NCBI GenBank assembly: GCA_964561605.1 | Contig: CAZLQD010000040.1 | Span: forward strand, 55,306 to 119,305 | From: JALUZX01 sp964561605 | GTDB taxonomy: Bacteria > Planctomycetota > UBA1135 > JALUZX01 | Length of the DNA stretch: 64,000 nucleotides | Reading direction: 5' to 3' | Shown here: positions 7,923 through 16,640 of the stretch, piece by piece | Layout: every line of letters starts with the position of its first letter | Numbering within the stretch: position 1 is the stretch's first letter | The notes under the pieces: generated by a model | Databases searched by the model: none | Told to the model about the DNA's origin: nothing | The model's input: only the letters and a program-made list of their open reading frames with translations | Position numbers and translations under genes: made by a program

Positions 7923-10900
7923 AGGTCCGAAAGGCGGTCTTCCTCTTCTTCCTAACCCTGGCGGTCCTCCTTCTCGGGACCTGGTTCGTCCTGCGCGCCA
8001 CAGGAGCGGGCCAGGCCATCGTCCGGGAAGTCCTCTCCAAGGTCTTCAAGGGCCGGTTCGGAATGTCCCGGGCCGACTTGGACGTCCTTGGAGGGACGGT
8101 GGAGATCCAAGACTTCGAGCTCAGGGACCCGGACAAGCCGAAGAAGGCCTTCCTTACGGTCCGCAAGGTCCTGGTGGACCTCTCGAGGAATCCCCTGAAC
8201 CCGGGCGCCATGGACCAGGTTACGTTGACCGGGATCTCTCTCCACCTCCGCCTGGGAACGGGCGAGGCGCCCGATCTCTCCAAGATCGTGGACACGGCGG
8301 CCCAGAAGGGAGGAACGGCGGCCCCGGCGATCCGGGTGGAGGACTCCACCTGCTACATCTACCTTCCCCGGGCCAGGACCCCCTCGTGGACCCTCGAGAA
8401 CATCTTCCTCCGCTTGGATCCGGAGGAAGCCCGCGGGGGGACCAGGGTCTACAGGATCGAAGGGAAGGTGGACATCCCCTTCGGAAAAGGCCTGGATCTC
8501 ACGGGGGCCCTCACCCTTCCCCCCCAGGGGCCTCCCCGGATCCGGCTCAAGGCATCCTGTCCCGAATTCCTCCTGGAGCCCGGGTCCAGGATCGGCCTTC
8601 CCGAGGTGGACCGCTACCTGGCCAGGATCCGGCCCGAAGGAAAGGGCGGGCTCCGGGCCTGGATGCAGTATCCCGGCGAGGACGGCGGCCTGAGGGGCGG
8701 AATCCGACTGAACCTGGAGGGGATGGACTTCACCCCGCCGCCCGTTCCATACAGGGTGACCGGGTTCAGGGGCACCCTGGAGGCCAGGACCGACGGGGGC
8801 GGCACCTTCCTGGCCGACCTCTCCGCCCAGACCACCCGCTCCACCTTCCGTGTGAAAGGCAAGGTCGTCGGGCCCGCCGGTCCCCATCCCTCGTGGGACC
8901 TCCTCTTCCAGGCCAAGGACGTGGCCCTGGACCAGGCCATGCAGAAGGCCATCCTCGCCTCGGAACTCCCCGATCCCCCCCGGGCGTGGAAGGCCTTCTC
9001 CCCCTCGGGGGGACGGGCCGACGCAACGATCCTCCTGGAAAGCCCTCCCGGCGGCGGCCCCCCCCTGGCCAAGGTGGACCTCTCCTTCCGGGGCGTCTCG
9101 GTCTTCTTCCGCGGTTTCCCCACCCGGGGCCCGGGAAGGCCCGTCTCCTTCCCTTATCCGTTGAGTGGAGTATCCGGAAGGGTGAGGATCCTGCCGGGCG
9201 GCCACGTCCTTCTCAGCGGGATCGAGGCCGACGCCGGGGGGGGAAGGGCAGCCATCGACGGAGAGATCCACATCCCCCCCGGGGAGGGACGGGGGAAGGT
9301 CGACCTGGACATCCGCGCCCGGAAGGTCCCCTTCGGAAAGGACCTCCGCCGGGCCCTGGAGGCGATCCTTCCCGGCGGGGGAAAGATCTACGACGACTAC
9401 GCCCCGGAAGGGCGTTTCGACGCCCGGGTCCTGGTGGATCGGCCCGAGGGGGAGGAGGAGATCCGGATCCGGACCACCCTGGTCCCCAGGGGAGCCTCGG
9501 CGGCCTTCCGGCTCTTTCCCTACAGGGTGGAGGACCTGGCGGGAAAGGTCACCATCCTTCCTGAAGGAGTATCCTTCGATCTCCGGGGGGGAAGCGGGCC
9601 GGCCCAAGTGGAGGCTCACGGGCGCTTTCCTTTCCGCCGGGGCGGGGCGAAGGAACACATGGAACTCACCGTTTCCGCCCGGGACGTCCCCCTGGACCGG
9701 AAGCTCCGCCGGGCGATGGCCGCAATGAATCCCGCCTCGGCCAGGCTCTGGGAGATGCTCTCTCCCGAGGGAAGGGCCGACGTGGAACTCGCCGGCGCGG
9801 GTCTTCCCGGCGGAAAAGGCCCGGTCTTCTACGTCTCCCTCGACTTGCGGGAGGGGAGGTTCACCTACAGCGGATTCCCTGTCCCCGTCGTCCGGGCGGG
9901 CGGGAAGGTCTTCGTGAAGATCGATCCCAAGACCATCCGCACGGAGATCCTGGGAATCCAGGGGAAGGCCTGGGGGTCGCCGGTCTCCATCTACGGAACT
10001 CTCGAGACCGAGAGGAACTCCGACCTTCCCTCGGCCATGGACATCCTGGTCCTCTCCAGGAACGTCAGGATCACCCAGCGTCTCGGCACCCTTCTCGACA
10101 AGTACGGGTTTCTCCGCAGAGAGGTCTTCGACCTCCTCTCGGCCAGGGGAAAGGTGGACCTGGTACAACACCTGGTCAGGGCCAAAGGGGAGACCCGCAT
10201 CCGCGGTTCCGCCGAGGTGCAACTCCTGGGAGTGGAGAGTGATTCCCGGCTCCTTCCCGACAAGGCCACGGGTATCGAGGGAACCGTCCTGGCCTTCCCC
10301 GAGGGAATGGACATCCTCTGGCTGGAAGGAGTCCTCGGCGGGGCCCGGGTCACCGTCCCCCGGGGCGAGGTCCGCCTCACCAAGGAGACCGCCCGAGTGG
10401 AGGTCCAGGTGTCCTCGGACGACTTCCCCGTGGACGACAGGCTCGCCCGCCTCATGGACGCCCCGGTGGACCGGATCTACCTGGACAGGAAGGCCCGCGG
10501 CAGGATCCGCCTGGCGCCGCTGAATCTCTCCTTCCAGGTCCCCCGAAAGGGCGGCCCCTTGAAGATCGGTTTCTCCGGGCACTTCGAGGCCCTGGGTGGC
10601 AAGGCCGTCCTGGGGGTCCCCGTGGAGGGCATCCGCGGACCCTTCACCATCCTGGAGGGCCGGCTCGAAGGAGGAAGGGCCTTCGTGCGGGGAAACCTGG
10701 AGGGGGTCGACCTTGCCGTCATGGGGATTCCCTTGAAGGGGATCACCGGCGCCGTGGAATCGGACGAGAAGATCCTCCGGATCCCGGAGGGAAGGGCCCG
10801 CCTGGCGGGAGGCGTCATCGAAGGGTTCAAGAAGGGGAAGGACGTCTTCACCTTCTCCTACGGGGAACCCCACGCCCTGACCTGCAACCTTCGCTTTTCG

Positions 10901-11446
10901 GGGATCCGGATCAAGGATCTCCTGGCGGCCCTGGGCGGTGGGCCAGTGCCCTACAGGGGATTCCTCTCGGGAAACCTCGAGGCCCAGGTGCCCGACAGGG
11001 ACCCCAGGGACATCACCGCCCGGATCCGCCTGGTGGCCAAGGAGGCCTTCATCGGAAAGGTTCCCCTCCTGGACGACCTCTACAGGCTCCTCACGAAGAA
11101 GAGAAGCCCCTCCTTCGAGGAAGGCAAACTGGTGATCCGGATCCACCGGGGAAAGGCCCTCTTCCAGGAGATCACCCTGAGGTCCAACTTCTTCGACGTG
11201 AAGGGGACGGGGGTCTTCGACCTGGAGAAGGGCTTCGACTTCCACTTCAAGGCGGGCAACCTCGGCACTTTCGTATTGAATCCATTCATCGGATACAGGA
11301 TGAGGGGAACCCTGAGGGACTACACCATCAGCCTGGAGAGCCCCATCCTTCCCGTGGGAGGCTCCCCGCCCCCGGTCTTCCCCGTCCTTCCCGACATGTC
11401 CGACCTCCCGGAACGAAGTCTCCTGGGAGGCCCCAAAGGAGGCTGA
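7919..11446 (+). CDS. AsmA/TamB-like large envelope protein
   Basis: A 1175-residue protein with one N-terminal membrane helix (about residues 5-27) and a very long periplasmic region of repeated beta segments, the build of AsmA-like proteins (AsmA, YhdP, TamB) that bridge the envelope and move phospholipid towards the outer membrane. The N-terminal stretch GRFGMSRADLDVLGGTVEIQDFEL and the C-terminal FVLNPFIGYRMRGTL resemble this superfamily. It starts inside the alr stop codon and ends 1 base before manC, so the three are co-transcribed. Its presence supports a diderm cell plan. Exact subfamily not determined. Confidence 0.7.
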   Translation: MKVRKAVFLFFLTLAVLLLGTWFVLRATGAGQAIVREVLSKVFKGRFGMSRADLDVLGGTVEIQDFELRDPDKPKKAFLTVRKVLVDLSRNPLNPGAMDQVTLTGISLHLRLGTGEAPDLSKIVDTAAQKGGTAAPAIRVEDSTCYIYLPRARTPSWTLENIFLRLDPEEARGGTRVYRIEGKVDIPFGKGLDLTGALTLPPQGPPRIRLKASCPEFLLEPGSRIGLPEVDRYLARIRPEGKGGLRAWMQYPGEDGGLRGGIRLNLEGMDFTPPPVPYRVTGFRGTLEARTDGGGTFLADLSAQTTRSTFRVKGKVVGPAGPHPSWDLLFQAKDVALDQAMQKAILASELPDPPRAWKAFSPSGGRADATILLESPPGGGPPLAKVDLSFRGVSVFFRGFPTRGPGRPVSFPYPLSGVSGRVRILPGGHVLLSGIEADAGGGRAAIDGEIHIPPGEGRGKVDLDIRARKVPFGKDLRRALEAILPGGGKIYDDYAPEGRFDARVLVDRPEGEEEIRIRTTLVPRGASAAFRLFPYRVEDLAGKVTILPEGVSFDLRGGSGPAQVEAHGRFPFRRGGAKEHMELTVSARDVPLDRKLRRAMAAMNPASARLWEMLSPEGRADVELAGAGLPGGKGPVFYVSLDLREGRFTYSGFPVPVVRAGGKVFVKIDPKTIRTEILGIQGKAWGSPVSIYGTLETERNSDLPSAMDILVLSRNVRITQRLGTLLDKYGFLRREVFDLLSARGKVDLVQHLVRAKGETRIRGSAEVQLLGVESDSRLLPDKATGIEGTVLAFPEGMDILWLEGVLGGARVTVPRGEVRLTKETARVEVQVSSDDFPVDDRLARLMDAPVDRIYLDRKARGRIRLAPLNLSFQVPRKGGPLKIGFSGHFEALGGKAVLGVPVEGIRGPFTILEGRLEGGRAFVRGNLEGVDLAVMGIPLKGITGAVESDEKILRIPEGRARLAGGVIEGFKKGKDVFTFSYGEPHALTCNLRFSGIRIKDLLAALGGGPVPYRGFLSGNLEAQVPDRDPRDITARIRLVAKEAFIGKVPLLDDLYRLLTKKRSPSFEEGKLVIRIHRGKALFQEITLRSNFFDVKGTGVFDLEKGFDFHFKAGNLGTFVLNPFIGYRMRGTLRDYTISLESPILPVGGSPPPVFPVLPDMSDLPERSLLGGPKGG

Positions 11447-11447
11447 C

Positions 11448-12536
11448 ATGCTTCACGCCGTCATCATGGCCGGCGGATCGGGCGTCCGCTTCTGGCCCGC
11501 CAGCAGGAGGAGCAGGCCCAAGCAGGTCCTCCCCGTCGCCGGCGGGGCGCCGTTGATCCTCCAGACCCTGGAGAGGCTGGAGGGCCTCGTCCCCCCCGAG
11601 AGGACCCTGATCCTCACGAGCCGGCCCCAACTCGAGGTCATCCGGAAGGCCATGCCTCCCGCTCTCGAGGAAAAGGTCGTGGCCGAACCCGTCCCCAGGG
11701 ATACGGCCCCCTGCGCCGCCCTGGCGGCGGTCCTGGTGGAACAGGCCGAACCGGGGGCCGTAATGGCCCTCCTCCCGGCGGACCACGTGATCACACCGGC
11801 CGAGGATTTCCGCAGGGCCCTCCGGGCCGCCGCCGAAGCGGCCGAAGAGAGGGACGCCCTGGTCACCTTCGGGATCCCCCCCACCTTCCCCGCCACGGGT
11901 TACGGCTACATCCAGGCGGGCCCGCTGGCCGGAAGCCTGGGGGGGATGGAGTTCCTCCGGGTGGAATCCTTCCACGAGAAACCCGACAGGGAGACCGCCG
12001 CCCGGTGGCTCAGGGAAGGCAAATGGTTCTGGAACAGTGGGATCTTCGTTTGGAAGGCCTCGGTCCTCCTCGAGGAAATGGGACGCCACGCCCCTGAGCT
12101 GGCCCGGATCGCCGGAGCCCTGGCCGAGGCCGCAGGAAGGCCGGGATGGGAGGAGCGCCTGGAGGAGCTCTTCCCCAGGGCCCCCAAAGGCCCCGTCGAC
12201 AAGGCCGTCATGGAGAAGACCGACCGGGCCCTGGTCCTCCCGGCCCCCTTCTCCTGGGACGACCTGGGCTCCTGGTCCTCCCTGGCCGACCACCATCCCC
12301 GGGGGGACCGGGGGAATACGGCCGTCTTCCCCAAGGGAGGGAAACACGTGGACGTGGACTCCCGGGACCTGCTGGTATTCTCCCAGGAGGACCACCTCAT
12401 AGCCACGCTGGGCCTGCAGGGACTCACCATCGTCCACACCCCCGACGCCACCCTGGTCTGCCCCACGGAAAGGGCCCAGGAGATCAAGGACCTGGTCCGT
12501 CTCCTGGAGGAAAAGGGGTTGGAGGAGCACCTTTGA
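11448..12536 (+). CDS. manC: Mannose-1-phosphate guanylyltransferase
   Basis: Forms GDP-mannose from GTP and mannose-1-phosphate for polysaccharide and glycoconjugate synthesis. The nucleotidyltransferase signature GGSGVRFWPASRRSRPKQ is at residues 9-26, followed by LLPADHVI, the sugar-site VESFHEKPD and the FWNSGIFVW segment typical of ManC. The 362 aa cover only the transferase domain; no phosphomannose isomerase domain is fused. The stop codon overlaps the TTG start of ruvX. Confidence 0.93.
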   Translation: MLHAVIMAGGSGVRFWPASRRSRPKQVLPVAGGAPLILQTLERLEGLVPPERTLILTSRPQLEVIRKAMPPALEEKVVAEPVPRDTAPCAALAAVLVEQAEPGAVMALLPADHVITPAEDFRRALRAAAEAAEERDALVTFGIPPTFPATGYGYIQAGPLAGSLGGMEFLRVESFHEKPDRETAARWLREGKWFWNSGIFVWKASVLLEEMGRHAPELARIAGALAEAAGRPGWEERLEELFPRAPKGPVDKAVMEKTDRALVLPAPFSWDDLGSWSSLADHHPRGDRGNTAVFPKGGKHVDVDSRDLLVFSQEDHLIATLGLQGLTIVHTPDATLVCPTERAQEIKDLVRLLEEKGLEEHL

Positions 12537-13000
12537 AGCCCACCCGGAAGGACCGGCTCGTCCTGGCCGTGGACTTCGGGGACCGGCGGACCGGCCTCGC
12601 CGGAACCGCCGGGGAAGGGGGCTTGGCCTTCCCTCTTACCGTAATCGACTCGAGAGACAGGAGGGTGGTCACGGAAGAGATCCGGCGGGTCGTCTCGGAA
12701 AGGGGTGTGGACCTGGTCCTTGTGGGGATCCCCCTGGCCCCCGACGGAGGGCTCGGCGCGAGAGGCAAGATCACCCTGGAATTCGCAAGAGAGCTCGCCC
12801 GCGTTCTCGAACCCGTACCGGTGGAAGGAATCGACGAACGCCACAGCTCCTCCGACGCCCACGAGCGGTTGAAGGGAGCCGGAATGAAAGCGGCCAGGCG
12901 GAAAAAGAAAGGCGTGGACGCCGTCGCCGCCCTGGTTCTCCTGGAGTCCTGGCTGAACGGGGAGGATTCCTTCCCCCTGGATCGCTTTCCCTCGACCTGA
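12533..13000 (+). CDS. ruvX: Holliday junction resolvase-like protein RuvX/YqgF
   Basis: RNase H-fold protein of the YqgF family, implicated in pre-16S rRNA 5' processing and once annotated as a junction resolvase. The motifs are VDFGDRRTG (first acidic residue), VDLVLVGIPL, the DERHSSSDA stretch and KGVDAVAALVLLESWL with the last Asp. I chose TTG at 12533, which overlaps the manC stop as TTGA and gives 155 aa, the usual family length; the frame is open much further upstream, but that lies inside manC and has no family similarity. Confidence 0.9.
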   Translation: MKPTRKDRLVLAVDFGDRRTGLAGTAGEGGLAFPLTVIDSRDRRVVTEEIRRVVSERGVDLVLVGIPLAPDGGLGARGKITLEFARELARVLEPVPVEGIDERHSSSDAHERLKGAGMKAARRKKKGVDAVAALVLLESWLNGEDSFPLDRFPST

Positions 13001-13019
13001 TCCCGGCGCCGGGCCGACC

Positions 13020-13268
13020 TCAGGCCTTCTTCTTCTTCCGGAAGAACGAAAGCAAGAGGAGCCCCCCACCCACGAGGAGAAGGACCTCCGGTTCCGGAAC
13101 GCTGTAATCAGCGGGATCGGTCTTTGGGGAAGAGGGTGCGGAAAAGGCCGCCTTGGAAGAAGGATGCTTCTGGGGAACGGACTCCGCGCGAAGTGTTCCG
13201 TGGCCCGCTAGAAGGAGGAGGGCGAGAAGGAGAGAAGACAACCTGTTGGTTGCGTCTTTCACGGCCAC
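13020..13268 (-). CDS. Tiny exported protein with PEP-CTERM-like sorting tail
   Basis: 82 residues: a basic start and hydrophobic signal segment (about 10-27) with a plausible cleavage after LRA, a 30-residue Ser/Pro/Lys linker, then SVPEPEVLLLVGGGLLLL followed by FFRKKKKA. The VPEP box, hydrophobic helix and basic end match the layout of PEP-CTERM substrates, which exosortase processes in exopolysaccharide-producing Gram-negatives. Almost nothing lies between signal and anchor, so the mature product would be about 30 residues. No exosortase gene is in the window. A generic small C-tail-anchored protein is the alternative. Confidence 0.65.
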   Translation of the reverse strand: MAVKDATNRLSSLLLALLLLAGHGTLRAESVPQKHPSSKAAFSAPSSPKTDPADYSVPEPEVLLLVGGGLLLLSFFRKKKKA

Positions 13269-13492
13269 GTTCCAGCAAAAGAGGACCTGGAAAGGAAGGG
13301 CTCGTCGCCAGGCCTGTTAGCAGGTTCCCACGAGTCGCTTCGATGGAGTCCCCATTAAACTGCCCCCACCCGGGAAGTAAAGGTCTCTCTCACAGATCTT
13401 CCGGGAATCCTACCTTTTCTGTACCACCTCGAAACGGCGTCTTTCCTCTCCCGGCCTATCGATCGAGCCTCCTGGAACGTAGAATCTGCCGG

Positions 13493-13883
13493 CCGGTGGA
13501 AGCGGGTGAGGCGGCCGCTCCCGCCCCTGGAGGCGGGGGAGGAAAGTCCGGACTCCGCAGGGCAGGGTGGTGGCTAACGGCCACCGTCCGCAAGGATAGG
13601 GAAAGTGCCACAGAAACCACACCGCCCAAGGGGTCCCGGCTCCGGCCGAGGCCCCCGGCAAGGGTGAAATGGCGAGGTAAGAGCTCACCGCGGGGCCGGA
13701 GACGGTCCCGGCAGGGTAAACCCCACCCGGAGAAAGGCTGAATAGGGGAGGAGGCGCGGCCCGCGCCGCTAGGACTCCCGGGTTGGCCGTTCGAGGCCGG
13801 CCGCAAGGTCGGTCCCAGAGAAATGGCCGCCCCCGCGCACTCGCGCGGGCACAGAATCCGGCTTATGATCCCGCTTCCACCGG
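13493..13883 (+). ncRNA. rnpB: RNase P RNA, bacterial type A-like
   Basis: Catalytic RNA that matures tRNA 5' ends. The ends pair perfectly over 14 bases as P1: 13493-13506 with 13870-13883. The universally conserved GAGGAAAGTCCGG (CR-I) starts at 13539, and ACAGAATCCGGCTTAT (CR-V) is at 13851-13866. The internal AGGGTGAAATGG and GGTAAACCCCACCC segments are also characteristic. The mature ends are probably a few bases inside the drawn limits. No clear terminator follows; the Nudix gene starts 65 bases downstream. Confidence 0.97.
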
Positions 13884-13947
13884 TCTTCTCCCGTCCCTCC
13901 CTCCTGGAAGGGCTCCGGGGGGACCCGAACCGCGGGAGGTCCAGGCC

Positions 13948-14574
13948 TTGGAGTTCGTACTCGTAGTTCCCAGGGACGAGGTTTTCGAAGGTTTCTATCC
14001 CCAAGGGCTCAGCCTGGAGGGCGAAGTGGACACCAAGGGGCTCCTGGCCCGGGCCCGGGAGAGGTCTTTCTTCATCGAGAGGCGAAAGGCCGAGACCGAT
14101 CCCGGGCTGAAGCAGCTCATCCCCTACTGCCTGGTCCTCCACCCCAACAGCCGGAGCATCTTCCTGATGAAGCGCCTTCCCGCCCAGGGCGAAGCCAGGC
14201 TCCACGGCAAGCTCTCCGTCGGCGTGGGAGGACACATCAACCCGCCCGACCAGGAAGGGGGAAGAGACCCAATAGAAGGAGGGCTCAGGCGGGAATTGGA
14301 GGAAGAAGTCGTCCTCCAGGGCGAAGAACGGGTGGATTTCCTCGGGATCCTCAACGACGACTCCAACCCGGTGGGGGCGGTCCACCTGGGACTGGTCCAC
14401 GTCCTGATCCTGGGACCTTCCGGCACGGTCCGGGTCAGGGAGACCCACGCCATCGAAGGGAGCCTGCAGCCACTTGAGGAGGTCCGGCAAATGTGGCAGA
14501 ATCCCGGCGGATTCGAAACTTGGTCGGAAGCGGTTCTCGAGCGGTCCTCCGAGTGGTGCGATCGTTTTTTTTGA
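13948..14574 (+). CDS. Nudix-fold phosphoesterase-like protein
   Basis: The central part reads LSVGVGGHIN followed by GGLRRELEEEV, a Nudix-like helix (REL-x-EE) with the upstream Gly and Glu positions not canonical. This resembles the group annotated as predicted Nudix phosphoesterases (COG4112), whose substrate is unknown. The frame is open back into the RNase P RNA gene; TTG at 13948 is preferred because GGGAGGT lies 7 bases upstream and it follows the RNA. The result is 208 aa. The 3' end runs through eight T residues encoding the terminal Phe-Phe. Confidence 0.65.
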   Translation: MEFVLVVPRDEVFEGFYPQGLSLEGEVDTKGLLARARERSFFIERRKAETDPGLKQLIPYCLVLHPNSRSIFLMKRLPAQGEARLHGKLSVGVGGHINPPDQEGGRDPIEGGLRRELEEEVVLQGEERVDFLGILNDDSNPVGAVHLGLVHVLILGPSGTVRVRETHAIEGSLQPLEEVRQMWQNPGGFETWSEAVLERSSEWCDRFF

Positions 14575-14750
14575 ACAGGGCGAACTGGAGCCCCCGGCCC
14601 GAGACGTAGAACCGGTCGAGCGCCGAAAGGGCGGACTTCAGGAGGAGGTCTCGGGGCGGGCGGATGGAAAGTGAGCCCGTACCTGGAGTTGCAGCGCAGG
14701 CCCCCTACCCGGCGCTCTCCAGGCCAGCAGGCGAAAAGGTGGTGGAAACC

Positions 14751-14981
14751 ATGGGATCCACAGCCTCCCGGAAGAAGCGGAAACATTCTCTGGAGCGGAT
14801 TTACGACCTGCTCATGAATGCCAGGCAGTCCAACTGGGTCACCTTGCATTTCAACGATGGAGAGGTGGTCTCCGGGGCCATCATCTTCAACGAGTACAAG
14901 GGAACCGGGAGGATCATCAACGTGGACCAGGAGTTTTCCCGGGACTTCAACGCCATGGAGATCCGAGACGTCAAGCTCTAA
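14751..14981 (+). CDS. Small Sm-like/SH3-like protein of unknown function
   Basis: I do not recognise the family. From the ATG at 14751 it has 76 residues: a basic start (GSTASRKKRKH), a short helix (LERIYDLLMNARQSN), and five probable beta strands beginning WVTLHFNDGEVVSGAIIF and ending FNAMEIRDVKL. A helix followed by a small strongly bent sheet with an F-x-DGEVVxG strand recalls Sm/Lsm and Hfq folds, but the Sm2 motif is not evident. A start at 14664 in the same frame would add 29 unconserved residues. It lies alone after the Nudix gene. Confidence 0.5.
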   Translation: MGSTASRKKRKHSLERIYDLLMNARQSNWVTLHFNDGEVVSGAIIFNEYKGTGRIINVDQEFSRDFNAMEIRDVKL

Positions 14982-15124
14982 GTCTCCTCTCCCTCCAGGC
15001 GACCCAGCTTCCCCCCCTCCCCCTCGGAACCTTCCAGCGGAAGGGGTCCGTACCCCCGGTCGGACGAAACCCTTCGGAACCCTTTTCCACCCAGAGGGGA
15101 AGGAATCCGCCGCCGGCCTTCACG

Positions 15125-15150
15125 AAAAAAGGCCTCCCTCTCGGGAAGCC
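15125..15150 (-). terminator. Orphan Rho-independent terminator on the minus strand
   Basis: On the minus strand GGCTTCCC, loop GAGA, GGGAGGCC forms an 8-bp stem with one G-U pair, followed directly by TTTTTT. The nearest genes on both sides are on the plus strand, so this would end a minus-strand transcript that starts somewhere in 15151-15487 or is antisense to the M24 gene. Confidence 0.5.
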
Positions 15151-15385
15151 TGGGAAAAAGGCCCGGGGAAGAAAGAAAACGGGAAAGACGGCGCCGGCCC
15201 GGATCGGGGAAGGTGGACTGATTGGGGTTTTCGCTTGGAAGCCTGCTTGCAGGAACGCCCAGACCGGCGGCCGTCCCATCCCTTGTTTTGCGGTTCCCCT
15301 CCCATTGGTGGAACCGCCCAACCGGGGGGAAGTGTAAAGAACGGAAGAGGGGGAGAAAAGAACTTTTTCAAAAAAAACCCAAGAT

Positions 15386-15462
15386 CTTGTAGAGCCGCCT
15401 TCTTTTCCGCCCCAGGGCTGGCGGCCCCATCCCTGGTGGAGGTAAGAACCCTCCTCTACAAG
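15386..15462 (+). promoter_or_regulatory. Leader stem that covers the ribosome site of a mini-ORF before the M24 gene
   Basis: CTTGTAGAG (15386-15394) pairs perfectly with CTCTACAAG (15454-15462), closing a loop of about 60 bases. The 3' arm runs into AAGGAGGA, the ribosome site of the mini-ORF at 15468. Closed and open forms could therefore control translation. Inferred from base complementarity only. Confidence 0.4.
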
Positions 15463-15467
15463 GAGGA

Positions 15468-15491
15468 ATGAAACCAGGAAGGAACCCATGA
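15468..15491 (+). CDS. Seven-codon leader ORF overlapping the M24 start
   Basis: ATG at 15468 has an ideal AAGGAGGA site one base upstream region and encodes MKPGRNP; its TGA overlaps the ATG of the M24 gene as ATGA. A ribosome finishing this mini-ORF would sit on the M24 start, which suggests translational coupling. Too short to be judged by coding statistics. Confidence 0.35.
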   Translation: MKPGRNP

Positions 15492-16624
15492 ACGACGCCG
15501 CTCCCCTTCTCTTCTTCGCCTCTCCCCTCCAGGACGCAGACCTTCTCTACCTGAGCGGTTTTCCCGCACCGGACCCTTTCGTCTTCGCCGTCCTCCCCTC
15601 GGGGGAAAGGGTCCTCTTCGCCTCGGACCTGGAGTTCGACAGGGCCCGGAAGCAATCCAAGGCCGACCAGGTGGTGCGCTTCATGGAGATCCAGGAAAGG
15701 CTGAAGGCCCAGGGGGCCCGGCGGACCGATGCTTTGGCCTCGGCGGCGGCCTGGATGAAGGAGAAGGGCTTCCGGGACCTCCGCGTACCCCCCTCCTTTC
15801 CCATGGGAGCCGGCCGATGGCTCCAGCAGGAGGGCTTCGGCCTGGAGGTCCTGGAGAAAAGCCCCGCACCGGAACGAAGGAGGAAGGCTGCCGGGGAGGT
15901 GGAGAAGGTCCGCCGGGTCCAGGAGGCCACAGAGGAGGCCACCCGGAAGGGGATCGAACTCATCGCCGCCGCCAAGCCCGGCAAGGATGGGACCCTCTAC
16001 CTGGAGGGGGAAGTCCTCACCTCCGAGAGGGTGAAGAGTGAAATCCTGAAGGCCCTGGTGGAGCGGCAATGCTTCGGCACGGGGACGATCGTGGCGGGAG
16101 GAGAACAGGCCTGCGATCCCCACGACGAGGGATCGGGCCCCTTGAAGGCGGGGACCTTCATCATCCTGGACGTCTTCCCCAGGAGCCTGGAGAACTTCTA
16201 CTTCGCCGACATGACCCGGACGGTCCTGAAAGGGAAGGCCTCGGCCGAGCAGAAGGCTCTCTTCGAGGCCGTCAGGGAAGGACAAGAACGGGGAATCTCC
16301 ATGCTCCGCCCGGGAGCCCCCGTCCGGGAGATCCACCTGTCCATCAAGGAACTCTTCGCCGGGAAAGGTTTCCCCACGGGCCTGATCGAAGGAAGGATGC
16401 AGGGCTTCTTCCATGGAACAGGCCACGGCGTGGGGCTGGAGATCCACGAGGCTCCGCGGATCTCCGACTGTGAAGGCACCCTGGAGGAAGGGGACCTGGT
16501 CACGGTGGAACCGGGCCTCTACTACCGGGGATTGGGCGGGGCCAGGCTGGAGGATCTCCTCTGGATCGGGCCCCAGGGAGTGGAAGACCTGACGACCTTC
16601 CCCAAGATCCTGGAACTCGATTGA
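15488..16624 (+). CDS. M24 family aminopeptidase (Xaa-Pro aminopeptidase-like)
   Basis: Pita-bread-fold dimetal peptidase removing N-terminal residues before proline. The 378 residues comprise a creatinase-like N-terminal domain (about 1-145) and the catalytic domain. Metal ligands are visible: the Asp of IILDVFPR, the Asp of FADMTRTV, the His of GTGHGVGLEIHE, the Glu of VTVEPGLYY and the last Glu of GARLEDLLWI. No signal peptide, so cytosolic. The gene has a structured leader with a coupled mini-ORF and is 16 bases ahead of a propeller gene in the same direction. Confidence 0.9.
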   Translation: MNDAAPLLFFASPLQDADLLYLSGFPAPDPFVFAVLPSGERVLFASDLEFDRARKQSKADQVVRFMEIQERLKAQGARRTDALASAAAWMKEKGFRDLRVPPSFPMGAGRWLQQEGFGLEVLEKSPAPERRRKAAGEVEKVRRVQEATEEATRKGIELIAAAKPGKDGTLYLEGEVLTSERVKSEILKALVERQCFGTGTIVAGGEQACDPHDEGSGPLKAGTFIILDVFPRSLENFYFADMTRTVLKGKASAEQKALFEAVREGQERGISMLRPGAPVREIHLSIKELFAGKGFPTGLIEGRMQGFFHGTGHGVGLEIHEAPRISDCEGTLEEGDLVTVEPGLYYRGLGGARLEDLLWIGPQGVEDLTTFPKILELD

Positions 16625-16640
16625 ACCGGGAGGGCCACCC

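Larger units (their letters stand above)
14982..15487 (+). other. Non-coding gap before the M24 peptidase gene
   Basis: Holds no credible gene. Contents seen: a minus-strand terminator-like hairpin (15125-15150), a perfect 8-bp stem GCGGTTCC/GGAACCGC at 15290-15317 with a 12-base loop, an A-rich stretch near 15367-15383, and the structured leader of the M24 gene (15386-15488). Confidence 0.6.

Noticed and set aside
13783..13947. Extended start of the Nudix gene inside the RNase P RNA gene
   Set aside because: It would overlap conserved RNase P RNA; TTG at 13948 has GGGAGGT at proper distance.
15290..15317. Perfect 8-bp stem as terminator
   Set aside because: No T tract follows on either strand.
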